Part shown: positions 8,901 through 17,277 of the stretch, piece after piece
Numbering within the stretch: position 1 is the stretch's first letter
How the letters are laid out: every line of letters begins with the position of its first letter
Assembly: GCF_000143845.1 (NCBI RefSeq)
Contig: NC_014363.1
Span: forward strand, 1,783,186 to 1,847,185
Source of the DNA: Olsenella uli DSM 7084
GTDB lineage: Bacteria; Actinomycetota; Coriobacteriia; Coriobacteriales; Atopobiaceae
Direction of reading: 5' to 3'
Length of the DNA: 64,000 nt
The notes under the pieces: generated by a model
Told to the model about the DNA's origin: nothing
What the model saw: the letters and a program-made list of their open reading frames with translations, nothing else
Database searches by the model: none
Program-made: the position numbers and the translations under genes

Positions 8901-9679
8901 CCGTGTTCCCCGGGAACAACTGCGAGTACGACTCTGCGGCGGCATTCGAGCGCGCTGGCGCGGATGTCACCACGCTCGTCATCAGCAACCTCACGCCCAC
9001 GGCCGTGCAGGAGAGCACCCAGGCCCTTGCCAAGGAGATCGGTCGCTCCCAGATCGTCATGATTCCCGGCGGCTTCTCGGGTGGCGACGAGCCCGACGGA
9101 TCGGCCAAGTTCATCACGGCCTTCTTCCGTGCACCCGAGGTCACCGAGGCCGTCCGCGACCTGTTGCTGCAGCGCGATGGCCTGATGCTGGGCATCTGCA
9201 ACGGCTTCCAGGCCCTGGTCAAGCTGGGGCTCGTGCCCTACGGTGACATCAGACCGATGGACGACGCGTGTCCGACCCTGACCTTCAACACCATCGGGCG
9301 CCACCAGAGCCGTCTCGTGCGCACGCGCGTGGCCTCGAACCTCTCGCCCTGGCTCTCCCGATGCTCGGTGGACGACGTCCACACCATCGCCGTCAGCCAC
9401 GGCGAGGGACGATTCGTCGCCAGCGACGAGCTGCTGCGCGAGATGGCCGCCAAGGGCCAGATCGCCACGCAGTACGTGGACGAGGACGGCGTGCCCTCCA
9501 TGGACCTGGACGTGAACCCCAACGGCTCGATCCTTGCCATCGAAGGCATCACCAGCCCGGACGGCCGCGTCCTTGGCAAGATGGGCCACAGCGAACGCTA
9601 CACCAAGGGCAACTTCAAGAACGTGCCAGGTGCCATGTGCCAGCCACTCTTCGAGGGAGGCGTGGGGTACTTCGCGTAA
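5948..9679 (+). CDS. purL: Phosphoribosylformylglycinamidine synthase, single-chain PurL
   Basis: This enzyme converts FGAR, glutamine and ATP to FGAM in de novo purine synthesis. The 1243-residue chain carries all parts that other bacteria split into PurS, PurL and PurQ. It has an N-terminal PurS-like region, the synthetase core with SDHCRHTTF (about 221-229), NETHNHPTEIEPFGG from residue 316 and GGKDSMSGSF, then a C-terminal glutamine amidotransferase from about residue 980 (VIPVFPGNNCEYD). The nucleophile is Cys1084 in LGICNGFQAL. The ATG at 5948 has GAAAGGG upstream and begins MVSRVYVEKK, as family members do. It stands alone between two hairpins, so it is probably transcribed by itself. 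Confidence 0.97.
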   Translation: MVSRVYVEKKPGFDVESRQMLRELQDILGISALEGLRIVNRYDVEGISRALFEQCVPTVFSEPQSDVATTRRPVAGKGTKVFAVEFLPGQFDQRADSASECIQLISQGERPTVASAKLYYLEGGLSQADVDAIKRYVINPVEAREASLACRRTLRSDYPKPAMVETLDGFRRMTKAELQGLIDGRGLAMDLADIRFCQRYFRDEGRDPTITEIKMIDTYWSDHCRHTTFGTVLEHVEIDDAVVRDAFGRYLEIRHELGRDGRPVCLMDMGTIGAKYLRHKGLLKNLDESDEVNACTVKVRVDVDGEDQDWLFLFKNETHNHPTEIEPFGGAATCIGGAIRDPLSGRSYVYQAMRVTGAADPLAPVSRTLPGKLPQRKLVTTAAAGYSSYGNQIGLATGQVSELYHPGYVAKRMEIGAVVGATPASHVRRECPAPGDRIVLLGGRTGRDGIGGATGSSKAHDVESLERDGAEVQKGNAPVERKLQRLFRREDACRLIKRCNDFGAGGVSVAIGELADGLLIELDRVPKKYEGLDGTELAISESQERMAVALAPEDVDEFMGYAREENLEATVVAEVTREPRLKMVWDGRTIVDVSRKFLSSNGAPKHQDVHVPQQGSYQPSWEGANLEERMRSVLCDLNVASNKGLSERFDSTIGAATVLMPFGGRRQLTPSMAMVAKLPVLGETTTVSGMAWGFNPYLMSQNQFTGAYLSVVESVARLVAAGLEHRSAYLSFQEYFEKLRHGPERWGKPTAAVLGALMAQIDLGIGAIGGKDSMSGSFEDLDVPPTLVSFATAVGKVGRIVSPEFKRTDSKLCLVRPQYREDGVTPDARSFLKVLDYVEAMIGYGDALAVATPGYGCLAETLFKMAVGNQIGFGLADAFDMGALFRLAYGSFVVEVGASTYVERDVDGFEVIDLGGTSVEYALWAAGERIELSDLQEAWEARLEPVFPYRGEGEAVDAPRFDVDERGGSRVAPAVRPAKPHVVIPVFPGNNCEYDSAAAFERAGADVTTLVISNLTPTAVQESTQALAKEIGRSQIVMIPGGFSGGDEPDGSAKFITAFFRAPEVTEAVRDLLLQRDGLMLGICNGFQALVKLGLVPYGDIRPMDDACPTLTFNTIGRHQSRLVRTRVASNLSPWLSRCSVDDVHTIAVSHGEGRFVASDELLREMAAKGQIATQYVDEDGVPSMDLDVNPNGSILAIEGITSPDGRVLGKMGHSERYTKGNFKNVPGAMCQPLFEGGVGYFA

Positions 9680-9693
9680 GGGCCACACCGCCT

Positions 9694-9728
9694 GGGCACG
9701 GCGGGCGCGGCAAGTTCCCGCCGTGCCC
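9694..9728 (+). terminator. Hairpin after purL, no T-run
   Basis: GGGCACGGCGGG (9694-9705) and CCCGCCGTGCCC (9717-9728) form a perfect 12-bp stem with an 11-nt loop, starting 15 bp after the purL stop. No T-tract follows. Probably an I-shaped terminator or transcript-end hairpin. Confidence 0.55.
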
Positions 9729-9847
9729 GAAGCCAGGTCCCGTCGCGCCCAGGGTGACGGGGGAGCGACACTGACGAGCCCGCAAAGCTGATAGGCTGGC
9801 GACACCGCGGAAGATGAACGACGTTGCGACCCCAGAAGGGAGCCCCC

Positions 9848-11203
9848 ATGGAACGTCCTATCGAACGACGCACCGCCCTTGCGCTTCTCGGCCTGCCCCT
9901 TGCCCTGTCGCTGGGGTCGTCCCTCGCGGGCTGCGGCGTCGGCGGCAACCCAGACGACGTGCCCCCATTGCTTGCGGCGTCGGACCTCACGGCAGGCGTG
10001 GGAGACTCCGCGTCCGTGCGAGGCGCGCAGGCGCCCATCGGCGACACTCTCACGGACCAGGCCGCCACGCTTGCCGCGTACGACTTCGCGGCCCGTCTGC
10101 TGCAGGGCTGCTACAAGGCGGAGCCGGGGGGAAACGTGCTCGTCTCCCCCCTCTCGGCGCTCTTCGCCCTCGCGCTGGCCGAGAACGGCGCCGCCGGAGA
10201 GACCCTCTCCCAGATGGAGGCGGCGACGGGCATGGGCGTACGGGACCTCACGTCCTACCTGGAAGCCTATGCCAGAAGGATTGGTGGCGAGCCTCTGTAC
10301 GACACGCAGGGGACGGGCGAGGCGCTCGCGCTCAGGAGCGCCAACTCCGTCTGGCTACGCGACTCGGGCGGTCTCAGCGTGACCGACGACTACCTCGCGA
10401 CCTGCAAGGACGACCTCTTCGCACAGGCCTTCTCCGCACCGTTCGATGAGACGACGAGAAGGGACATCAACTCCTGGGTCAGCTCGAAGACGGACGGCAT
10501 GATCGAGGGGATGGTGGACGAGATCTCCGACGAGGCCCGGCTGTTCCTCATCAACGCCCTCGCCTTCGACGGCGCCTGGTCCGACCCCTACAAAGACGAC
10601 GACGTGCGGGACGACACCTTCACGGCCGTGGACGGCACGGGGCAGGACGTGCGTATGATGCGCTCGCACGAGTCCCACTACCTCGAGAATGGCTTCGCCG
10701 AGGGCTTCATGAGGCCCTACGAGAACCACGACTTCGCGTTCGTCGCGCTGCTTCCCAAGGGGGGCGTCGGGATCGGGGACCTCGTGGGCTCACTCGACGG
10801 CGGGTCCCTGCACGAGCTGGTCACCGGGGCCGTCCCGGACGTCGAGGTCAGCGCGGGTCTCCCCAAGTTCACCGCCAGCCACCGTACCCTCCTCGACGAG
10901 CAGCTGCACTCGATGGGGATGCTGGACGCCTTCGAACCCAGCCTCGCAGACTTCTCGCCCCTGGGATCGGTGCCGGATGGAAACCTCGCCGTCGGCAGCG
11001 TCATCCAGAAGACCTTCGTCGACGTGAACGAGCAGGGCACGAGGGCCGCGGCAGCGACCTCGGTGGAGATGGAGACCACGGCCGCTCGTCCCTCCGACCC
11101 AGAGGTGAGGGAGGTCGTCCTAAACCGCCCCTTCGTCTACCTGATCATCGACTACCAGAGCGCAACGCCGCTCTTCGCGGGGGTCGTCACGAGCATGGCG
11201 TAG
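9848..11203 (+). CDS. Serpin-family lipoprotein (secreted serine protease inhibitor)
   Basis: The protein has 451 residues. It begins with a basic N-terminus and hydrophobic core ending in the lipobox LAGC (Cys29), so it should be exported and lipid-anchored. The mature part is a full serpin: VLVSPLSALFALALAENGAAG in helix B/C, LINALAFDGAW in strand 3A and FVDVNEQGTRAAAATS as the hinge of the reactive-centre loop. NRPFVYLIIDYQSATPLFAG closes the fold. The hinge has the small residues needed for inhibitory loop insertion. Counting from the hinge Gly-Thr as P15-P14 puts P1-P1' at Thr-Ala, which would suit elastase-like proteases; this is an inference. ATG 9848 has AGAAGGGAG upstream. Gut bacteria such as Bifidobacterium use serpins against host neutrophil or pancreatic proteases. 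Confidence 0.93.
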   Translation: MERPIERRTALALLGLPLALSLGSSLAGCGVGGNPDDVPPLLAASDLTAGVGDSASVRGAQAPIGDTLTDQAATLAAYDFAARLLQGCYKAEPGGNVLVSPLSALFALALAENGAAGETLSQMEAATGMGVRDLTSYLEAYARRIGGEPLYDTQGTGEALALRSANSVWLRDSGGLSVTDDYLATCKDDLFAQAFSAPFDETTRRDINSWVSSKTDGMIEGMVDEISDEARLFLINALAFDGAWSDPYKDDDVRDDTFTAVDGTGQDVRMMRSHESHYLENGFAEGFMRPYENHDFAFVALLPKGGVGIGDLVGSLDGGSLHELVTGAVPDVEVSAGLPKFTASHRTLLDEQLHSMGMLDAFEPSLADFSPLGSVPDGNLAVGSVIQKTFVDVNEQGTRAAAATSVEMETTAARPSDPEVREVVLNRPFVYLIIDYQSATPLFAGVVTSMA

Positions 11204-11213
11204 GGCGGCCCCG

Positions 11214-11267
11214 CCGGGGCGCGGAGGCCGTGGGCCGGAACCGGGGCGCGGAGGCCGGGGGCCGGAG
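11214..11267. repeat. Two tandem copies of a 27-bp GC-rich unit
   Basis: CCGGGGCGCGGAGGCCG begins at 11214 and again at 11241. The two 27-bp units differ at only two or three bases. They lie directly after the serpin stop. A GGCCGG/CCGGCC pairing (about 11260-11290) could make this part of the serpin transcript end. A pyrimidine-rich, lower-GC tract follows at about 11335-11400. Confidence 0.6.
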
Positions 11268-11431
11268 TTGGCCGCCGGGTCTTCCGGCCTCGGCGCATGG
11301 GCCAGGCCACGCTCGGCGCGCGCGGGCTCTGGCTTTTGCTCGATCGCTCTTTTCCTTTCATTCGGTTATCTTTTTCCTTTCTTATATCATCTCACCGATG
11401 GTCCGCATCGTCCCTCCGAGTTGCAACCCCG

Positions 11432-11572
11432 GAAGTGAGTGCCAGTACTCACTTCTGATAATCTTATCGAGCCGATTACCTGCGGCGATGTCAGGAAAAA
11501 TGTGTTTGTCGGACGCCACATGCCTCTCGGCGACCCAAAAAGTACTCACTTCTCAAGAAAGTACTCACTTCT
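11432..11572. repeat. Three direct copies of AGTACTCACTTCT, one in an inverted pair
   Basis: Copies lie at 11444-11456, 11541-11553 and 11560-11572. The first is half of a perfect inverted repeat, GAAGTGAGT (11432-11440) against ACTCACTTC (11447-11455). Copies 2 and 3 are spaced 19 bp start to start, about two helical turns. They sit in the 568-bp gene-free stretch between the serpin and galE, upstream of a TATACT -10-like box at 11698-11703. This pattern suggests binding sites of a regulator, but none is identified. Confidence 0.6.
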
Positions 11573-11771
11573 GGAGGTGCGGGGACGCGAGGGCATGCGC
11601 GATCGCGCGCCATCCCAGCCGAAGCGCTGCGGCCGCGCGCCCGTGAGGTCCACGTCTTGCCGCACATCTCGCACATGTCTCGCACACGACGCTCCCGTAT
11701 ACTTCCAACGGTTCGAGGGGGACGCCGGGCGCATGCCGTGCGGCGGCGCGACACGATACGGAGGATAAGCG

Positions 11772-12827
<1,056 letters not shown>

Positions 12828-12829
12828 AC

Positions 12830-13897
12830 GTGTCGGCAGACGCTGGCAGGCCCCACGGCGACAGGGGCCGCGCCTTCGCGACGTACCTCGCCGAGAGGCG
12901 TCCCATCATCGAGGCGTACCTTGCCGAGCACAAACCGACCCCGCCCCCCGACGAGACGTCTGCGGATAGCGACCTCGAGCGCTATCTCTACCAGCCGTTC
13001 GCGCGCTTCGTGGCCTCGGGCGGCAAGCGCACGCGCCCCGCTCTCGTCCTGCTTGGCTGCGAGGCCGTTGGGGGCGACGTCGAACGGGCCCTCTCGAGCG
13101 CGGCGGGCATAGAGCACTTCCAGTCCGCCGCCCTCATCCACGACGACATCGCCGACGAGGGCGAGCTGCGCCGCGGTGAGCCCTGCACCTACCTCACCGA
13201 GGGGCTGGGCGTGGCGATCAACACCGGCGACCTTGGCATCGTCCGCACCTTTGCGGACGTGCTCGAGGATGACGCGCTCGACCCAACGACCAAGCTGCGC
13301 GTGCTCGCCGAGCTCGCGCAGATGGAGCAGCGCACCGTAGAGGGACAGGCGCTCGACCTCGGCTGGGTGCGTGACGGACGCTGGGACGTGAGCACGAGCG
13401 ACTACCTCCGCATGGCACGCCACAAGACCGCGTTCTACTCCGCGTCCTCGCCGCTCTCCATCGGGGCCATATGCGGCGGAGGCAGCAGCGGGCAGGTGGG
13501 GGCGCTCGGCTCCTTCGGCATGGACGCGGGGCTTGCGTTCCAGCTCCAGGACGACCTGCTCAACCTCGTGGGCGATGCCACGGCACAGGGCAAGGACTTC
13601 CGCAGCGACATCACCGAGGGCAAGCGCACGATGGTCGTGGCGTGGTCGCTCGAACGCCTCGAGGGCCAGGACCGAGAGGAGCTCGTCGCCCTCCTCTCGG
13701 CTCACACGACCGACCCCACGCAGCTCGCCCGCGCGGTCGGGCTCATGCGGGACTGCGGAGCCATCGATGCCGTGGGCGGCTATGCCCGCGCCCTCGCAGA
13801 CCATGCAAAGGGCGAGCTCGACGGAATGGACTTTGCAGGCCATGCCGTCGAGGTGCTCGATTCTATGGCAGACTTCTTCGTAGAGCGCCTGGGCTAG
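12830..13897 (+). CDS. Polyprenyl diphosphate synthase (trans-isoprenyl chain elongation)
   Basis: The enzyme condenses IPP units onto allylic diphosphates to make C15-C20 or longer chains for quinone or lipid-carrier synthesis. The 355-residue protein has GGKRTRPAL, the first aspartate-rich motif in ALIHDDIADEGELRRGEP and the lysine-bearing segment ARHKTAFYSASSPL. The second aspartate motif reads FQLQDDLLNLVGD, with Asn where Asp is more usual. The GTG at 12830 is chosen: it has GAAGG six bases upstream and begins two bases after galE, while the open frame upstream overlaps galE. Product chain length cannot be read from the sequence with confidence. Confidence 0.88.
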   Translation: MSADAGRPHGDRGRAFATYLAERRPIIEAYLAEHKPTPPPDETSADSDLERYLYQPFARFVASGGKRTRPALVLLGCEAVGGDVERALSSAAGIEHFQSAALIHDDIADEGELRRGEPCTYLTEGLGVAINTGDLGIVRTFADVLEDDALDPTTKLRVLAELAQMEQRTVEGQALDLGWVRDGRWDVSTSDYLRMARHKTAFYSASSPLSIGAICGGGSSGQVGALGSFGMDAGLAFQLQDDLLNLVGDATAQGKDFRSDITEGKRTMVVAWSLERLEGQDREELVALLSAHTTDPTQLARAVGLMRDCGAIDAVGGYARALADHAKGELDGMDFAGHAVEVLDSMADFFVERLG

Positions 13898-13927
13898 GCG
13901 CTCCGCAACACGGATCAGGAGAGGCAG

Positions 13928-14839
13928 ATGGACCCAATTCGAGAGGGCGCATCCGGCGCCGCAGTCGAGGACATCCAGGAGCGCCTGGGCCGTCTTGGCT
14001 ACGAGATCGACGAGGCCGAGCTGGCCGAGAAGAGCATGGGGCCCTCGAGCGTGGCGGCCGTCGCCAAGTTCAGGCTCGACCAGGGCATGGGCCTGGGCAC
14101 CGAGGTCGACGCGCCGACCTGGTCCGCGCTCGTCGATGCCGGCTATACGATGGGCGACCGCACGCTCTACCTGCGTCTGCCCAACTTCCACGGCAACGAT
14201 GTCCTGCAGATGCAGGAGCGCCTCAACATCCTGGGCTTCTCCTGCGGGAAGCCCGACGGCTGCTTCGGCGTCTACACCGAGGCCGCCGTCAAGGAGTTCC
14301 AGGAGAGCCAGGGCATGCTGGCCGACGGCATGGCCTTCCAGGACACCTTCGACTCCATCGACCGCCTGCACCACGTGTGGGCGGGTAAGCCTGCGGCAGG
14401 ACCGCACCCCATGGGCGGAATGGGCTTCGCGCGCGCGGCCGGCGTGCTCGAGCACACGCAGCTCTCGCTCACAGCCGAGGATCCCATCTCGCGCAACGTC
14501 GCAGGTCGCATCTGGAACCTGGCGTCGGCCACGAGCGAGAGGAGCGGCCTCGACCTCATCGAGGCGCCCGAGGTCTCGCGCGAGGGCGACGCCGCGGTCA
14601 TCGTACTGGCCACCACGCCGCTGCCCGAGGGCAGCAAGATGGCCAACCTGTCGACCGACGACGTCGAGACGCTACCGCAACGCCTGCGCACCACCGTCGA
14701 GAGCTCCCGCGAAGACGTGCCCGTCGTGCGCCTGGAGCTCCCGCTGGGCCTGGACTACGACGGCACCTTCACCACCGGTGACGCACAGACCTTCGCGGTC
14801 ATGCTGCTCGACGCCATCTGCGCCGCGTTCGACCTGTGA
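13928..14839 (+). CDS. Peptidoglycan-binding-domain protein with unknown C-terminal domain
   Basis: The 303-residue protein starts after a good AGGAGAGG site and has no signal peptide or membrane segment. Residues about 5-75 and 80-150 are two peptidoglycan-binding type 1 repeats: GASGAAVEDIQERLGRLGY then GPSSVAAVAKFRLDQG, and GNDVLQMQERLNILGF then GVYTEAAVKEFQESQG. The remaining 150 residues show alternating beta and helical segments (DAAVIVLATTPLPEGS, DVPVVRLELPLGLDYDGTF). I see no catalytic motif. Its size and position resemble the amidase domain that often follows such repeats, but the metal-binding His/Glu residues are not evident. It lies between the polyprenyl synthase and the antiporter, 18 bp before the latter. 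Confidence 0.75.
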   Translation: MDPIREGASGAAVEDIQERLGRLGYEIDEAELAEKSMGPSSVAAVAKFRLDQGMGLGTEVDAPTWSALVDAGYTMGDRTLYLRLPNFHGNDVLQMQERLNILGFSCGKPDGCFGVYTEAAVKEFQESQGMLADGMAFQDTFDSIDRLHHVWAGKPAAGPHPMGGMGFARAAGVLEHTQLSLTAEDPISRNVAGRIWNLASATSERSGLDLIEAPEVSREGDAAVIVLATTPLPEGSKMANLSTDDVETLPQRLRTTVESSREDVPVVRLELPLGLDYDGTFTTGDAQTFAVMLLDAICAAFDL

Positions 14840-14857
14840 CGCAGGGGGGCGTCGCTG

Positions 14858-16987
14858 GTGGAGCAGTTCGAATTCGTCCTCATCGTGCTGGCGTGCGTCA
14901 GCCTCTCCTCGGTGGCCGACAGGTTCGTGCGCCGCGTGTCGCTGCCCATACTGCAGATAGCCATCGGGCTCGTAGCCGCCATCGTGCTGCCCACGATCAA
15001 CGAGGTCCGCATAGACTCCGAGCTCTTTCTCGTGCTCTTCATCGCACCCCTCCTCTTCAACGAGACGCGTGAGGCGAGCCCGCGCGAGCTGTGGCGCAAC
15101 CGCGCCGACATCTTCTCGCTCGCCGTCGGGCTTGTGGTCGTGAGCGTCCTTGTCATCGGCTACGCCCTTAACCGGCTCGTGCCGGCAATACCCCTCGCGG
15201 CCGCCTTCGCCCTCGGAGGGGCGCTCGGACCCACGGACGCCGCCGCCGTCACGGCGCTCAGGTCCTCCGTCAACCTCACTGGCCGCCAGAGGGCGCTGCT
15301 GTCGGGAGAGTCGCTCATCAACGACGCGTCTGGTGTCGTGGCCTTCCAGTTCTCCGTTGCGGCAGCCGTCACGGGGGCGTTCTCCCTCATGGACGCCACA
15401 GCCTCGTTCGCCCTCCTCTTTGTGGGCGGCATCGCCTTGGGGGCCATCCTGGGCTTCGTGCTCTCCGGCGCCATGAGGCTCCTGGGGCGCCTCGGCTTCG
15501 AGGACGTCACGTCGCACGCCCTCTACGAGCTGCTGAGCCCCTTCATCGTCTATCTCGTCTGCGAGGACCTGGGAGTGAGCGGCATCCTGGCCGTCGTCGC
15601 CGCCGGCCTCGTCATGGCAGCGCCGCGCCCGCGATTCCACTCGACCTATGACGCTCGGCGCCGACTCGTCTCGAACTCGCTCTGGGCCATGATCTCGTTT
15701 CTGATCAACGGGACGATCTTCGTGCTGCTGGGAATGCAGTTGCCCCTCGTCGTGATGCCGGGGCTCAACGGTGGTCTCCCCGCCCCCCAGGTCATAGTCG
15801 CCATCCTCCTCGTCGCCATGGCCTCGCTCGGATGCCGCCTCGTCTGGGTGCTCGCCCTTGAGCTCGTCCACCGTCGCAAGGGGGAGGGGCTGTGCGGTGG
15901 GCGCAGGGGGATCCTGCGTGACGCGTTGGTGACCACCATCGCGGGCGCGAAGGGCGCGGTCACCCTCTCGATCGTGCTGACCCTCCCCTTGACGACGGCG
16001 GCTGGGGACCCCTTCCCCGAACGTAGCCTCCTCGTCACCCTTGCGGCGGGAGTCATCTTGCTCACGCTCCTGATGGCCGACGTTTCCCTGCCTCTGCTGG
16101 CCCCACGCCCCGAGGACGACGGCGGCCACGACGGGGAGCTGCGCGAGGCGACCATCGCCGTGTTCGAGGCGACCACGAACGAGCTCAGACGCCTCGCGGA
16201 GGACGAGGCCCTCACCGAGTACCTGCCCGCGCTCAGGCTCACGCTCAGCCGCTACGAGCTGCAGCTGGCCCTTGAGCGCTTCATCAGCTCCGGTGTCGAG
16301 GAGGAGAATCGTGCCGTGGAGGACGAGGAGGCCCGGCTGCAGGCCGAGACCCTCGAGTCGCTTCACCGCCGCCACCTCAAGGTGCACTCCGAGCAGGACT
16401 GGCAGCGCCATCTTGTCGCTCTCCGCGGTATCAGGAGCTCTGTCGGCTATACCGGACGCATGGCGGACGTCATACCGAATCGGGGCACCCTCCTCGCGAG
16501 CGCGACGACCCTCGTGCGCCGGACCTTCTTCCCCGCAGGCCACCGTGCCAAGGACGGCAGCGACCTCGACCGCATCTACGGCCAGTCCTGCATCTACGCG
16601 ATCGAGCTCGAGTACGTGAGCCTCGAGTACTTCGAGCGCGTCATGAAGGAGGGGGACGTCGGCCAGGCAAGGGCCGCCCATATACGCCACGACGTGCACG
16701 AACTCGCCCTGCACTCTCTGTGGGGCCGCCTCAACTACGGGCGGGACGTCCCCCTCGACTCGCGCAAGGCCTACACGCTGCCCTACGACCTCCTCACACA
16801 CGACTTCAACCCGCGTTTCCGCGAACAGTTCGCCAAGGCGCGCGAGTTCGCCCGCGACGTGGACGAGAACGCGCTGCGCATCGAGCTCGACGAGATAGGA
16901 CGCCTGCAGTCCGAGGGCACCCTCACCCGCAAGATAGCCAACGAGCTGCGCGAGAACGTCTATCTTCTGCAGATGGGCGAGGGGTAG
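14858..16987 (+). CDS. Na+/H+ antiporter, CPA1 (NhaP-like) family, with long cytoplasmic tail
   Basis: A GTG at 14858, with AGGGGGG eight bases upstream, starts a 709-residue protein. Roughly 12 membrane segments fill the first 425 residues. The family core is present: GPTDAAAVTALRS (about 125-137) and LLSGESLINDASGVVAF (147-163), with the acidic ion-binding residues. A cytoplasmic tail of about 280 residues rich in Glu, Arg and Leu follows (helical, YELQLALERF and KIANELREN). Such tails regulate CPA1 exchangers. It should export Na+ (or K+) for H+ at the plasma membrane. It follows the peptidoglycan-binding gene closely and may share its transcript. Confidence 0.9.
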   Translation: MEQFEFVLIVLACVSLSSVADRFVRRVSLPILQIAIGLVAAIVLPTINEVRIDSELFLVLFIAPLLFNETREASPRELWRNRADIFSLAVGLVVVSVLVIGYALNRLVPAIPLAAAFALGGALGPTDAAAVTALRSSVNLTGRQRALLSGESLINDASGVVAFQFSVAAAVTGAFSLMDATASFALLFVGGIALGAILGFVLSGAMRLLGRLGFEDVTSHALYELLSPFIVYLVCEDLGVSGILAVVAAGLVMAAPRPRFHSTYDARRRLVSNSLWAMISFLINGTIFVLLGMQLPLVVMPGLNGGLPAPQVIVAILLVAMASLGCRLVWVLALELVHRRKGEGLCGGRRGILRDALVTTIAGAKGAVTLSIVLTLPLTTAAGDPFPERSLLVTLAAGVILLTLLMADVSLPLLAPRPEDDGGHDGELREATIAVFEATTNELRRLAEDEALTEYLPALRLTLSRYELQLALERFISSGVEEENRAVEDEEARLQAETLESLHRRHLKVHSEQDWQRHLVALRGIRSSVGYTGRMADVIPNRGTLLASATTLVRRTFFPAGHRAKDGSDLDRIYGQSCIYAIELEYVSLEYFERVMKEGDVGQARAAHIRHDVHELALHSLWGRLNYGRDVPLDSRKAYTLPYDLLTHDFNPRFREQFAKAREFARDVDENALRIELDEIGRLQSEGTLTRKIANELRENVYLLQMGEG

Positions 16988-17055
16988 GGCGACACGGGGA
17001 CGGCACGACGCGCCCCTCCGCAATGGGTCCGACGGCAGCCGCCATGCGCGACTGC

Positions 17056-17061
17056 TATACT
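17056..17061 (+). promoter_or_regulatory. -10-like box for tRNA-Gln
   Basis: TATACT at 17056-17061 lies 34 bp before the tRNA. The region about 17 bp upstream (CGGCAG) is a poor -35 match, so this is a weak prediction. Confidence 0.35.
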
Positions 17062-17094
17062 TAGCGTGCGTCCGGTTCGGGGCGGCGGCTGAAC

Positions 17095-17169
17095 TGGGGT
17101 ATCGTCCAAGGGCTAGGACACGGGTTTTTGGTGCCTGGAATGAGGGTTCGAATCCTTCTACCCCAGCCA
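17095..17169 (+). tRNA. tRNA-Gln (anticodon TTG)
   Basis: A 75-nt cloverleaf. The acceptor stem is TGGGGTA/TACCCCA with discriminator G and encoded CCA. The D arm is GTCC...GGAC, and the anticodon arm CGGGT-TTTTGGT-GCCTG gives TTG at positions 34-36. The T loop is TTCGAAT. The start closely matches bacterial glutamine tRNAs (TGGGGTATCG). It lies between the antiporter and glmU. Confidence 0.97.
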
Positions 17170-17277
17170 ACGCATCTGATGGGTCGGGTGCGGCCCAGTG
17201 CCGTACCCGGCTTTCTGGCGCCTCTTCTGGTACGTCCGAACTTTGCCGTGGATACACGCCAACCCGTTGGAGGCCAC

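Noticed and set aside
11439-11768. A 109-codon open frame upstream of galE
   Set aside because: It has no ribosome-binding site, runs through the direct repeats and gives an Arg/Ser/Cys-rich translation unlike real proteins here.
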